Below are positions 1 to 6,572 of a DNA stretch of 7,647 nt, piece after piece. The stretch's first letter is position 1. Every line of letters starts with the position of its first letter. The stretch is from an uncultured Actinomycetes bacterium. Lineage in GTDB: Bacteria; Actinomycetota; Actinomycetes; Nanopelagicales; Nanopelagicaceae. The notes under the pieces were generated by a model. The model saw only the letters and a program-made list of their open reading frames with translations, had not been told where the DNA came from and ran no database searches. A program made the translations under genes and the position numbers. The stretch covers positions 1-7,647 of the forward strand of contig CAITID010000113.1 of the NCBI GenBank assembly GCA_903892335.1, in the 5' to 3' direction.

Positions 1-752
1 ATCAAGCAAAGTGTGCTCAAGAGGCACTTGAGATGATCACTCATCAAATTGAAAAAGAGATCGGTGCTAAGAATGTAGCTGCGATCGTAATTGAGCCAAT
101 TCAAGGTGAGGGTGGATTTATTGTTCCGCCAAAGGGCTTCCTACCGGGGCTTGTAAATTACGCCAAAGAAAATGGCATCGTATTTATTGCAGATGAGGTA
201 CAAACTGGTTTTGCTCGAACTGGTCAGATGTTTGCAAGTGAGGATGAAAATATTGAGCCAGACATTATTACCACCGCGAAGGGAATTGCAGCAGGTCTGC
301 CACTTTCTGGTGTGACCGGACGTGCTGAAATTATGGATTCAATTCACGTAAGTGGATTAGGTGGCACATATGGTGGAAATCCAATTGCATGTGCTGCTGC
401 CCTCGGCGCAATCGAAACAATTGAAACCCAAAATCTAGTTGAGAGAGCGAATGTAATTGGCAAGATAATGTCAGATGCTCTTAATGCAATGATGAAGAAG
501 TACCCAATTATTGGTGAGGTTCGTGGCCGCGGTGCTATGCAGGCTATTGAATTAGTAAAGCCAGGAACCGATGAGCCAAACTCTGAGGCACAACTTGCCA
601 TCATTAAATTCTGTATCAGCCAAGGTGTCTTAATCATTTCAGCTGGTACTTATGCAAATGTAATTCGCTTGCTACCGCCACTGACTATTAATGAGGATCT
701 ACTTCGCGAAGGTCTTTCAGTACTTGAAGAGGCGATCGCCTCAATTAAGTAA
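1..752 (+). CDS. gabT: 4-aminobutyrate aminotransferase, 5'-truncated by window edge
   Basis: This is a class III, PLP-dependent aminotransferase that moves the amino group of GABA to 2-oxoglutarate, giving succinate semialdehyde and glutamate in the cytoplasm. The frame is open from base 3, so the true start lies upstream. About 249 residues are visible and some 175-200 N-terminal residues are missing compared with the usual ~425-450. Counting from the internal ATG at 33, ADEVQTGFARTG (residues 53-64) carries the Asp that contacts the PLP ring nitrogen. TTAKGIAAGLPLSG carries the Schiff-base Lys at residue 83 (codon 279-281). GLGGTYGGNPIACAAAL is typical of GABA transaminases. The gene ends in TAA at 750-752 and converges on the ureohydrolase gene 3 bp away. 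With an aminobutyraldehyde dehydrogenase and a polyamine importer nearby, the GABA assignment is favoured. A related putrescine or other omega-aminotransferase cannot be excluded because the N-terminal part of the active site is missing. Confidence 0.88.
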   Translation, partial: QAKCAQEALEMITHQIEKEIGAKNVAAIVIEPIQGEGGFIVPPKGFLPGLVNYAKENGIVFIADEVQTGFARTGQMFASEDENIEPDIITTAKGIAAGLPLSGVTGRAEIMDSIHVSGLGGTYGGNPIACAAALGAIETIETQNLVERANVIGKIMSDALNAMMKKYPIIGEVRGRGAMQAIELVKPGTDEPNSEAQLAIIKFCISQGVLIISAGTYANVIRLLPPLTINEDLLREGLSVLEEAIASIK

Positions 753-757
753 GTACT
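719..757. terminator. Candidate bidirectional stem-loop between convergent genes
   Basis: A perfect 14-bp palindrome, GAGGCGATCGCCTC (729-742), sits in the last codons of gabT. It is flanked by outer arms AGTACTT (719-725) and AAGTACT (751-757) that are also complementary. The whole can fold as a 7-bp outer stem, an asymmetric 3/8-nt internal loop and a 5-bp GC-rich stem with a GATC loop. It covers the gabT stop and most of the inverted speB stop. A short T run lies about 15 nt downstream on the + strand (772-776), and there is none in the other direction. It is therefore not a textbook intrinsic terminator. Transcript end formation for both convergent genes is an inference from position and symmetry. 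Confidence 0.4.
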
Positions 758-1754
758 AGCGATCTAAAATATTTTTAGTTGGTGAGTAAGTTCCACCAGA
801 TTTCTTAAGTGCAATCGCACTTAGCGCTTCAAGTACTACTCGATTAGCCAAGATAGCTGTGATATCACTGCTGTCATAAGCAGGTGCAACCTCCACAATA
901 TCAACGCCAACAATTGGTAGCTCAAGGCAGATCCGGCGAACCGCTTCTAATAATTCACGGCTGGTCATGCCACCTGGCTCTGGTGTTCCAGTACCTGGCG
1001 CCATCCCTGGATCTACAACATCAATATCAACTGATAAAAATACGCCATCACATTGATCGGTAAGAATTGCAAAGGATTCATCTAATACGCTCTTCATTCC
1101 GCGATGATGAATCTCCGTCATCTCATATGACTTCATGCCCTTACTGGCCATCCACTTAAAAGTTTTATCATCTGGCCAATAACCACGAAGGCCTAATTGC
1201 AAGAAGCGATCACCACGAACTGAACCTGATTCAATTAATCTGCGCATTGGTGTGCCATGACCAATTAGCGCGCCAAATTGATCTTCACCAGTATCAGCGT
1301 GTGCATCAAAGTGAATCATCGAAACTTTACCTTTACCTAAATGATTTGCAATTCCTGTTACATCAGCTGATGCAATTGAATGATCTCCGCCTAATACAAC
1401 TGCAATAGCGCCAGCTCTTGAAATCTTCTCTGTTGCTGCCTCCAACACTTTAAGGGATGCAACTAAATCTCCTCCTGGCATTATTAAATCACCAGCATCA
1501 TAAATCTTTAACTTCTGTAATGGATCAATGCGCATTGCAAGGTGTGGCCGCTGACCATCATGGGGCAAGTAATCACCCATACGAATTGCTTGTGGTCCCA
1601 TCTTTGCGCCACTTCGATATGAGGTTCCGCTATCAATTGGTGCGCCAACAATAATTACATCAGCACCTTTAAAGGATTCTGGCTTATCTAAATCACAACG
1701 AGGAATACCAAGAAAGGTGAAGTCTGGGCCATACATATTTCCGATGTTGGTCAT
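756..1754 (-). CDS. speB: Agmatinase-type ureohydrolase (SpeB family)
   Basis: This 332-residue enzyme belongs to the arginase/agmatinase/formiminoglutamase fold and is a cytoplasmic, binuclear-metal (usually Mn) hydrolase releasing urea from a guanidino compound. All metal ligands are present: H125 in LGGDHS, D150, H152 and D154 in HFDAHAD, and D243 and D245 in SVDIDVVDPG. The family signature runs on through MAPGTGTPEPGG. HGTPMRR (166-172) and VDIVEVAPAYD (around 284-294) match the agmatinase branch better than true arginases. Agmatine to putrescine fits the polyamine importer nearby. Guanidinobutyrase (4-guanidinobutyrate to GABA) fits the adjacent gabT equally well, and members of this family can also act on guanidinopropionate or guanidine. 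The family is secure but the exact substrate is not. The ATG at 1754 has no Shine-Dalgarno sequence, but a -10-like box lies 6 nt before it, suggesting leaderless expression. The stop is TAG, 3 bp from the gabT stop. Confidence 0.87.
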   Translation of the reverse strand: MTNIGNMYGPDFTFLGIPRCDLDKPESFKGADVIIVGAPIDSGTSYRSGAKMGPQAIRMGDYLPHDGQRPHLAMRIDPLQKLKIYDAGDLIMPGGDLVASLKVLEAATEKISRAGAIAVVLGGDHSIASADVTGIANHLGKGKVSMIHFDAHADTGEDQFGALIGHGTPMRRLIESGSVRGDRFLQLGLRGYWPDDKTFKWMASKGMKSYEMTEIHHRGMKSVLDESFAILTDQCDGVFLSVDIDVVDPGMAPGTGTPEPGGMTSRELLEAVRRICLELPIVGVDIVEVAPAYDSSDITAILANRVVLEALSAIALKKSGGTYSPTKNILDR

Positions 1755-1760
1755 GAATTG

Positions 1761-1766
1761 AGTATA
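1761..1766 (-). promoter_or_regulatory. Candidate leaderless -10 box for speB
   Basis: On the - strand TATACT (one mismatch to TATAAT) is followed by exactly 6 nt, CAATTC, and then the speB ATG. That spacing puts the transcription start at or within a base of the start codon. There is no Shine-Dalgarno-like sequence in the 37-bp gap, which fits leaderless translation as is common in Actinobacteria. No good -35 hexamer is found 16-18 bp upstream; the nearest TTGATT is about 23 bp away. The region is very AT-rich, so chance is a concern. Confidence 0.5.
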
Positions 1767-1791
1767 TATCCAAAGAATTAAATTAATTGAA

Positions 1792-2421
1792 TCAATTTAA
1801 CGGTGTTAATGCATTTGGTAGCAACTCTGGACATGGTTGGCCGGGGGCAACTAAAGGTTCAAAATGCCACCATTCATTTTTATACACACGACACAGGCCA
1901 AATTTATAACCATTAATCTCAAGCCACTTTGCTCCAGTAGGTCCATTTGGATAATTAACATCTATAGCAATTCCTTTGGGATGGTGTGAGAGATCTGGTG
2001 GTAGGACCCATTTACTTGCCTCTTCCGCTGTTTTATATTTCTCAATTGCTTGATTAAACAAATAAAGTTGCCGAGCTTTACTTCTAAAACCAGAGGTAAT
2101 TTTTATTTCAATACCCTCTAATTTTGCTTGGGCTTGCGCAGCTAAAAATCTTGTTTTGAGCTGTTGATTTAATTCATAAACTGGCATGACTGGAATCTGA
2201 ATAGGCACCGCACCCAGTGATTGCTCATCGCTTACGCAGCCAATTCTGGCTGTACTCTCCCAGAGATAATCATGGTTTTTCTCGAAGCACAATAACGGCG
2301 TTTCTGTAACCAATACGGCAGGAGTAAATTCTTCATGTGTTTCTTTTTCAAAATAAATGAATGAAATCAAAAGAACTAAGAGAAATCCGGTACCAAAAAG
2401 TGCGAGATACCTTTTTTCCAT
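1792..2421 (-). CDS. Membrane-anchored VanY-family D-alanyl-D-alanine carboxypeptidase
   Basis: This 209-residue protein has a single N-terminal hydrophobic segment (about 6-23) after a short basic start, acting as a membrane anchor or uncleaved signal. An extracytoplasmic M15B (VanY) zinc peptidase domain follows at about 75-190. Seen directly are SGFRS (110-114) with R113, the S145-x-H147-x-x-G-x-A-x-D154 zinc motif within SHHPKGIAIDV, and EWWHFE with E183 as likely base and H186 as third zinc ligand. Family members remove the terminal D-Ala from peptidoglycan stem peptides. Cysteines at 45, 62, 177 and 197 could form two disulfides outside the cell, possibly 45-62 and 177-197 (inferred). 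It lies between potC and speB with its own candidate promoter and no evident metabolic link. Nothing here suggests a van resistance cluster, so housekeeping wall trimming is more likely than glycopeptide resistance. The ATG at 2421 lacks a Shine-Dalgarno sequence. Confidence 0.87.
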   Translation of the reverse strand: MEKRYLALFGTGFLLVLLISFIYFEKETHEEFTPAVLVTETPLLCFEKNHDYLWESTARIGCVSDEQSLGAVPIQIPVMPVYELNQQLKTRFLAAQAQAKLEGIEIKITSGFRSKARQLYLFNQAIEKYKTAEEASKWVLPPDLSHHPKGIAIDVNYPNGPTGAKWLEINGYKFGLCRVYKNEWWHFEPLVAPGQPCPELLPNALTPLN

Positions 2422-2427
2422 TAAGGA

Positions 2428-2456
2428 AGTCTAATTATGTAGGTGTTATCAATCAA
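2428..2456 (-). promoter_or_regulatory. Candidate leaderless promoter for the VanY-type gene
   Basis: On the - strand, TTGATT (2451-2456, 4 of 6 to the -35 consensus) and TAGACT (2428-2433, fitting TANNNT) are separated by 17 bp. The -10 is followed by exactly 6 nt, TCCTTA, and then the ATG at 2421. As at speB, there is no Shine-Dalgarno sequence, so a leaderless transcript is the simplest reading. An alternative -10, CATAAT (2434-2439), would give a short leader. This separates the gene's expression from the pot genes upstream. Confidence 0.48.
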
Positions 2457-2483
2457 TATTAGGTTTGAAATCAGAAGCTAAAG

Positions 2484-3284
2484 TTATGAAACCTTGCTTT
2501 TACGTTTGTTGCCCAGTACCTGACCAAGAATCACAACTGTGACTGCAATTATGAACATCGCCGATCCAATCACATTTGCCTGCGCTGGAATACCACGACC
2601 GGCTGCAACATAAACAAACTTTGGAAAGGTATTTACTGTGCCAGCAGTGAAGTTAGTAATGATGAAATCATCAAAAGATAAGGAGAAGGCAAGAAGAGCT
2701 GCAGCTGCTACTCCTGGCAAAACTAATGGGAATGTAACGCGGCGAAAGGTCTGCCACTCATTGGCGTAGAGATCCATCGCTGCTTGTTCAAGGCGTGGAT
2801 CAAGGGATGCAATTCGAGCCTTAACTGTTACAACTACAAATGAGATACAGAACATCACGTGGGCGATGATGGCAGTTAGTAGTGAAGTGTTAAATCCAAA
2901 ATTGATAAACATAGTAAGTAGTGATGCGCCAAGGACGATCTCTGGTGTTGCCATCGGCAAGAAAATAAGCAGATTTGTCGTTGAACGGCCTCTAAATTTA
3001 TAGCGACCCAATGCAAAGGCGATTAAGGTTCCTAGAACTGTTGAAACAAATGTTGATGTGAAGCCAATTAAAAATGAGTTACCAAGTGCGCTACAGATAT
3101 CTGGAGCCCCGCATGGATTACTCCACTTCTCAAAGGTAAAGCCCTTCCAAATTAAATTGGTCTTTCCGCTGTCATTAAAGGAGTAAATAAATGTGTAAAG
3201 CACAGGGATAAATAGGTAGATAAATGCCAAACCTGCGTAGATACGAATTAAATTCTTTGAAAACCAGCGAGTTAGGCGCTTCAC
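2484..3284 (-). CDS. potC: Spermidine/putrescine ABC transporter permease PotC
   Basis: This is the second inner-membrane permease subunit of the polyamine importer, 266 residues long, about the usual PotC length. Hydrophobic segments lie near residues 14-35, 66-92, 103-128, 132-153, 190-210 and 237-258, giving the expected six spans. The cytoplasmic EAA loop that docks on the ATPase is at about 167-190 (QAAMDLYANEWQTF, then RRVTFPLVLPG). The LSFDDFIITNFTAG stretch after it is characteristic of PotC-type permeases. The start is GTG at 3282-3284, overlapping the potB stop as GTGA. It is supported by AGAGGA (3291-3296) 6 nt upstream, one of the clearest Shine-Dalgarno sequences in the window. 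It is the last gene of the pot cluster; the next gene is 62 bp away with its own candidate promoter. No convincing terminator hairpin follows it. Confidence 0.92.
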   Translation of the reverse strand: MKRLTRWFSKNLIRIYAGLAFIYLFIPVLYTFIYSFNDSGKTNLIWKGFTFEKWSNPCGAPDICSALGNSFLIGFTSTFVSTVLGTLIAFALGRYKFRGRSTTNLLIFLPMATPEIVLGASLLTMFINFGFNTSLLTAIIAHVMFCISFVVVTVKARIASLDPRLEQAAMDLYANEWQTFRRVTFPLVLPGVAAAALLAFSLSFDDFIITNFTAGTVNTFPKFVYVAAGRGIPAQANVIGSAMFIIAVTVVILGQVLGNKRKSKVS

Positions 3285-4168
3285 ACCAACTCCTCTGTTC
3301 CTGCTTTGCGAATGTAGAAGGTAACTAAGATCAAGATCGCTGCCATTAAAGTAAAGGACAAGGCGGCCGCAGTTGGATAATCAACTATCTTAAAGAAGCG
3401 TGCCTCAATAACATTTCCCAGCATTTTAGTATTTGGATTTCCTAAAATATTTGCGTTGATGTAATCACCGGCGGCTGGAATAAATGTCAGCAAGGTGCCA
3501 GCTACAACACCTGGCATAGATAATGGAAGTGTTACTTTTCTAAAAGTAGTAAATCCATTGGCGTATAAATCACCAGATGCCTCTAATGTTCTTGGATCAA
3601 TTCGCTCAAGGGAGGCATAAATTGGCAGGGTCATAAAGGGCAGGAAGTTATAAGCAAGACCTGTCACAACTGCAAAGGCACTTGAGGTTAATGTGGTTTG
3701 CGGTGAGATGATGTGCAAGGTGCGCAAGATTGCAGTTACTGGTCCCTCTTCACCCAAAATCTGCTTCCACGCAATGGTGCGAAGTAGGAATGAAACAAAA
3801 AATGGCGCAATAACTAAGACTAATAAAACATTTTTCCACTTACCAGATTTAAATGCGATGGCATACGCCAGTGGGTAGGCAATTGCTAATGCGATTAAGG
3901 TGGCTAATGTGGCGTATAGAAAAGATCTTGCGAATTGCCCACTTGCGTCCATAAATGAATCAAAGAAGTTAGCAAATCGATAAGTTTGTTCAAATTGGCC
4001 AGTCTCACCAGAATTTGTCTTCGTTGACATCTGCGCCAAGTTTGCAATTGGCAAGATGAAAAACATAAACAACCACAATAAGCCGGGTGCTAATAAAAGG
4101 TAGGGAAATAATGATTTGTTATCTTTTAGTGCAAATACTTTGCCACTTGGGCGACTAATTACGGCCAT
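3281..4168 (-). CDS. potB: Spermidine/putrescine ABC transporter permease PotB
   Basis: This is the first inner-membrane permease of the importer, pairing with PotC to form the channel. It has 295 residues, slightly longer than E. coli PotB through a hydrophilic N-terminus of about 20 residues. Predicted spans lie near 21-45, 82-106, 112-133, 160-183, 218-240 and 264-286. Between spans 1 and 2 is a polar loop of about 35 residues facing out. The EAA loop (195-220: EASGDLYANGFTTF, then RKVTLPLSMPG) closely parallels that in PotC, as expected for partners docking on one ATPase dimer. AAGDYINANILGNPNTKMLGN is typical of PotB. The start ATG lies 2 bp after the potA stop with no Shine-Dalgarno sequence, so translation probably depends on coupling to potA. 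The 3' end overlaps potC by 4 bp. Confidence 0.92.
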   Translation of the reverse strand: MAVISRPSGKVFALKDNKSLFPYLLLAPGLLWLFMFFILPIANLAQMSTKTNSGETGQFEQTYRFANFFDSFMDASGQFARSFLYATLATLIALAIAYPLAYAIAFKSGKWKNVLLVLVIAPFFVSFLLRTIAWKQILGEEGPVTAILRTLHIISPQTTLTSSAFAVVTGLAYNFLPFMTLPIYASLERIDPRTLEASGDLYANGFTTFRKVTLPLSMPGVVAGTLLTFIPAAGDYINANILGNPNTKMLGNVIEARFFKIVDYPTAAALSFTLMAAILILVTFYIRKAGTEELV

Positions 4169-4170
4169 TG

Positions 4171-5301
4171 TTAATGTGAACCAGAGGATGCATTTTCACT
4201 GCCATCTAGCACAAATGAAAATACTGGCTCCCAAGATAATGTGACCTTTTCACCCTTGCGCAGAAAATCCTCATCATCATCATTTTGTTCAAAAACAATT
4301 AACTCTTTACCCCAAGGCATCTCTACTTGATATTGAGTTGAAACACCGATGTATGAAACATCAGAGACCACACCTCCGGTAAGCACATTGCCAGTTGCGC
4401 CTTTACCTTCTGCGGCAACACGGAATTTCTCAGGGCGAATACCAACTAGAACTGAGGTGCCATGGGCTGAGCTGCGTTTTTTAGGCACGGAAACCTTGTT
4501 TCCAAATAATTCAATAATTAAATTATCGCCATCATTGCCCGTAATCGTTCCTGGAATTAAATTGGATTGTCCTAAGAAGTTAGCAACAAATGAGGTGCGT
4601 GGTGAGTCATAAAGATCTTCCGGTGAGCCCATTTGTTCGATCTTGCCATTGTTCATAACGGCAATTGTGTCCGCCATCGTCATGGCCTCTTCTTGATCAT
4701 GTGTAACGTGTACGAAGGTAATTCCAATTTCGGTTTGAATCCACTTTAACTCAATCTGCATTTGCCGGCGCAGCTTAAGATCAAGTGCGCCAAGTGGCTC
4801 ATCAAGTAATAACAAGGCAGGCCGATTAACAATTGCGCGAGCAACTGCAATACGTTGTTGCTGACCACCTGATAATTGATTTGGCTTTCGCTCAGCAAGT
4901 TGTGGCAGTTCAACTAGGTTTAAAACCTTATCTACCTGCGCCTTAACATCTGCATCACTTACGCCTCTGCGACGTAAACCAAATGCAATGTTTTCAAAGA
5001 TAGATAGGTGTGGAAATAATGCGTAGTTTTGAAAAACAGTATTAACCGGACGCTTATACGGTTTCATATCGGTGATATCAGTTGTGCCAACTGAAATGGT
5101 GCCAGAGGTTGGTTCTTCTAACCCTGCAATCATTCGAAGTGTTGTGGTTTTGCCACATCCAGAAGGTCCAAGGAGAGCAAAGAATGAACCCTTCGGAATT
5201 ACTAACGAAAGATCATCAACAGCGTTGAACTCACCATAAGTTTTGGTGAGATTTTTTAATATTAAATCGCCCTTAGCAGAAGTTGACGCATCAACTGCCA
5301 T
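4171..5301 (-). CDS. potA: Spermidine/putrescine ABC transporter ATP-binding protein PotA
   Basis: This is the ATPase that powers polyamine import, cytoplasmic and bound to PotB/PotC; 376 residues, normal for PotA. The nucleotide-binding domain (about 13-245) has every core motif: Walker A GPSGCGKT (45-52), Q-loop Q91, signature LSGGQQQR (143-150), Walker B LLLLDEP (163-169) with E168, D-loop GALD and H-loop H201. The C-terminal regulatory TOBE-type region (about 283-365) includes VGIRPEKFRV and an acidic stretch, EQNDDDEDF (338-346). The ATG at 5299-5301 shares one base with the potD stop (TAATG), which implies translational coupling. Members of this CUT1-like ATPase group serve polyamine, iron or sugar systems. 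The identity here rests on the PotD and PotB/C neighbours as much as on the sequence. Confidence 0.93.
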   Translation of the reverse strand: MAVDASTSAKGDLILKNLTKTYGEFNAVDDLSLVIPKGSFFALLGPSGCGKTTTLRMIAGLEEPTSGTISVGTTDITDMKPYKRPVNTVFQNYALFPHLSIFENIAFGLRRRGVSDADVKAQVDKVLNLVELPQLAERKPNQLSGGQQQRIAVARAIVNRPALLLLDEPLGALDLKLRRQMQIELKWIQTEIGITFVHVTHDQEEAMTMADTIAVMNNGKIEQMGSPEDLYDSPRTSFVANFLGQSNLIPGTITGNDGDNLIIELFGNKVSVPKKRSSAHGTSVLVGIRPEKFRVAAEGKGATGNVLTGGVVSDVSYIGVSTQYQVEMPWGKELIVFEQNDDDEDFLRKGEKVTLSWEPVFSFVLDGSENASSGSH

Positions 5302-6521
5302 TAGGCGTTACCAGCCACCGATTGAAACGCTGTCTGGAACTTAGTTTCCTCAGCTGCAGTTAATGCGCGGAAGATCTTAAGTTGAGATTTTGTCTTTTCT
5401 GTTGGGAAGATGAACTCACTAGCTGCAAGCTCTGCATCAAATTTAGCCATCTCAGCTTGTGCGCCATCAACTGGGCAAACATAGTTAACAAAAGCTGCCA
5501 CCTTTGCAGCAATAGCTGGGTCGTAGTAGTAGTTAATTAATTTCTCAACTGCGGCGTTATTTGTAGCAGTTGCCGGAATCATTAAGTTGTCATTTGCAAT
5601 GATGCCGCCCTCTTCAGGCAGTGCAAAGTCAAACTTTCCTTCAGACTCTGCCTTAAGTTGGAACATATCACCAGACCAGCCAATGACTGCCCAAACATTT
5701 CCATCGCGAAGATCTTGGGTGTATTCATTTCCTCTAACGCCAATTACGATGCCTTCTTTAACTTTCTTATCAAGGAATTCAATACCCTTCATGAATTGAT
5801 CTTCAGTGAAATCCTTTGATGGATCAATTCCAAGGTAGTTCAAAATCAAGCCCATCGTGTCGCGCATTTCAGAGAGCACAACTACTTTGCCCTTATTTTT
5901 CGGTGAGAATAATTGTTCAATAGATTTAACTCCACCTGGAATCTTCTCGGTATTCCAACCAACTCCAGCCATGATGCCCTGCCATGGAAGTGATTGCGTG
6001 CGACCTGGATCAAATGATGGGTTTTGTAATGAAGAAATTAAGTTAGCTTTATTTGGAATACTGCCCTCTGTGAACTTAGCGGTGTAACCCAAGCGGATCC
6101 AACGAGCAGTCATCCAGTCAGTAAGTGTTACTAAGTCATAACCAATATCTTTTTTAGATTGTAATTTATCTAGTAATGGCGCAGTGAATTCATCATTATC
6201 TAAAATTGCCTCTTTGTATGAAACTTCAATGCCATTTGCCTTAGCAAAATCTACTAATGATGGATTCTCACCAGTTGCCTCGTCGTAATCTAAATACTCA
6301 GTCCAGTTTGCCCAGCGAATGTTTTCAGCTGAGGAACCACCACTGCTACATGATGCAAGTGCAACTGCTGCGCCTGCGCCACCAACTCCTGCCAACACTG
6401 TTCTGCGTGATAATGTCTTTGAGATTAAAGTCTTAATCTCACTTGGAATTGAATTATCTGCCGCTAACTTATTTAACTTATTCTTATTTGTGTTGTTTGA
6501 GTTGGAGCTGTTGTTGGTCAT
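5301..6521 (-). CDS. potD: Polyamine-binding lipoprotein PotD, Tat-type signal
   Basis: This is the extracytoplasmic solute-binding protein delivering polyamines to PotABC; 406 residues against about 350 in E. coli. The N-terminus is unusual: a polar, Asn-rich stretch (about 1-17), then SRRTVLAG with twin arginines R39-R40, a short hydrophobic core and lipobox LASC with C58. It should therefore be a Tat-exported, lipid-anchored protein. No other Met occurs before the mature domain, and the ATG has a ribosome binding site, so the long n-region seems real. The mature part begins with a Gly/Ser linker and NIRWANWTEY (W73, E75 and Y76 match the ligand-contact block of E. coli PotD). IGWSGD (W282) and LPEEGGIIANDN (D311) match further pocket blocks. 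Some other pocket positions differ. It opens the potDABC operon. Confidence 0.9.
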   Translation of the reverse strand: MTNNSSNSNNTNKNKLNKLAADNSIPSEIKTLISKTLSRRTVLAGVGGAGAAVALASCSSGGSSAENIRWANWTEYLDYDEATGENPSLVDFAKANGIEVSYKEAILDNDEFTAPLLDKLQSKKDIGYDLVTLTDWMTARWIRLGYTAKFTEGSIPNKANLISSLQNPSFDPGRTQSLPWQGIMAGVGWNTEKIPGGVKSIEQLFSPKNKGKVVVLSEMRDTMGLILNYLGIDPSKDFTEDQFMKGIEFLDKKVKEGIVIGVRGNEYTQDLRDGNVWAVIGWSGDMFQLKAESEGKFDFALPEEGGIIANDNLMIPATATNNAAVEKLINYYYDPAIAAKVAAFVNYVCPVDGAQAEMAKFDAELAASEFIFPTEKTKSQLKIFRALTAAEETKFQTAFQSVAGNA

Positions 6522-6523
6522 CG

Positions 6524-6534
6524 CACCACTTTCT
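6524..6534 (-). promoter_or_regulatory. Shine-Dalgarno sequence of potD
   Basis: On the - strand AGAAAGTGGTG precedes the potD ATG by 2 nt. It matches AGAAAGGAGGTG, the complement of the usual 16S rRNA 3' end, apart from one missing base and one change in the core. This extended match fixes the ATG at 6521 as the start despite the long polar N-terminus. It contrasts with the two genes further down that lack any such site. Confidence 0.5.
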
Positions 6535-6540
6535 GATCGG

Positions 6541-6557
6541 GGCTGAAGAGTTCAGCC
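6541..6557 (-). promoter_or_regulatory. Perfect inverted repeat in the potD leader
   Basis: GGCTGAA (6541-6547) and TTCAGCC (6551-6557) are exact inverted repeats around a 3-nt centre. In the potD transcript this gives a 7-bp stem with a CTC loop, ending 6 nt before the Shine-Dalgarno sequence. No T run follows, so it is not an intrinsic terminator. It could be an operator just downstream of the promoter, a stabilising 5' hairpin, or a translation control element. Adjacent competing pairings exist: CGCT 6557-6560 with AGCG 6567-6570, and CGGTTT 6561-6566 with AAACCG 6586-6591. The repeat is certain; its role is open. Confidence 0.5.
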
Positions 6558-6572
6558 GCTCGGTTTAGCGAA

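Noticed and set aside
733..738. The GGCGATCGCC core within the 14-bp palindrome resembles the cyanobacterial HIP1 repeat GCGATCGC
   Set aside because: I noticed only this one copy, while HIP1 genomes carry it about once per kilobase. It does not support a cyanobacterial origin.
1783..1800. AT-rich inverted repeat AATTGA-A-TCAATT over the stop codon of the VanY-type gene
   Set aside because: It is only a 6-bp AT-rich arm pair in a very AT-rich gap, where such repeats arise easily. There is no GC stem or T run for a terminator, and nothing ties it to a known operator.
1792..2421. Glycopeptide (vancomycin) resistance gene
   Set aside because: VanY-family motifs are present, but there is no vanHAX-like or VanRS-like neighbour. 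Such peptidases are common housekeeping proteins in Actinobacteria.
2461..2494. AGGTTT / AAACCT inverted repeat at the end of potC as a terminator
   Set aside because: The stem is 6 bp with a loop of about 22 nt and no following T run on the - strand, so it is too weak to call.
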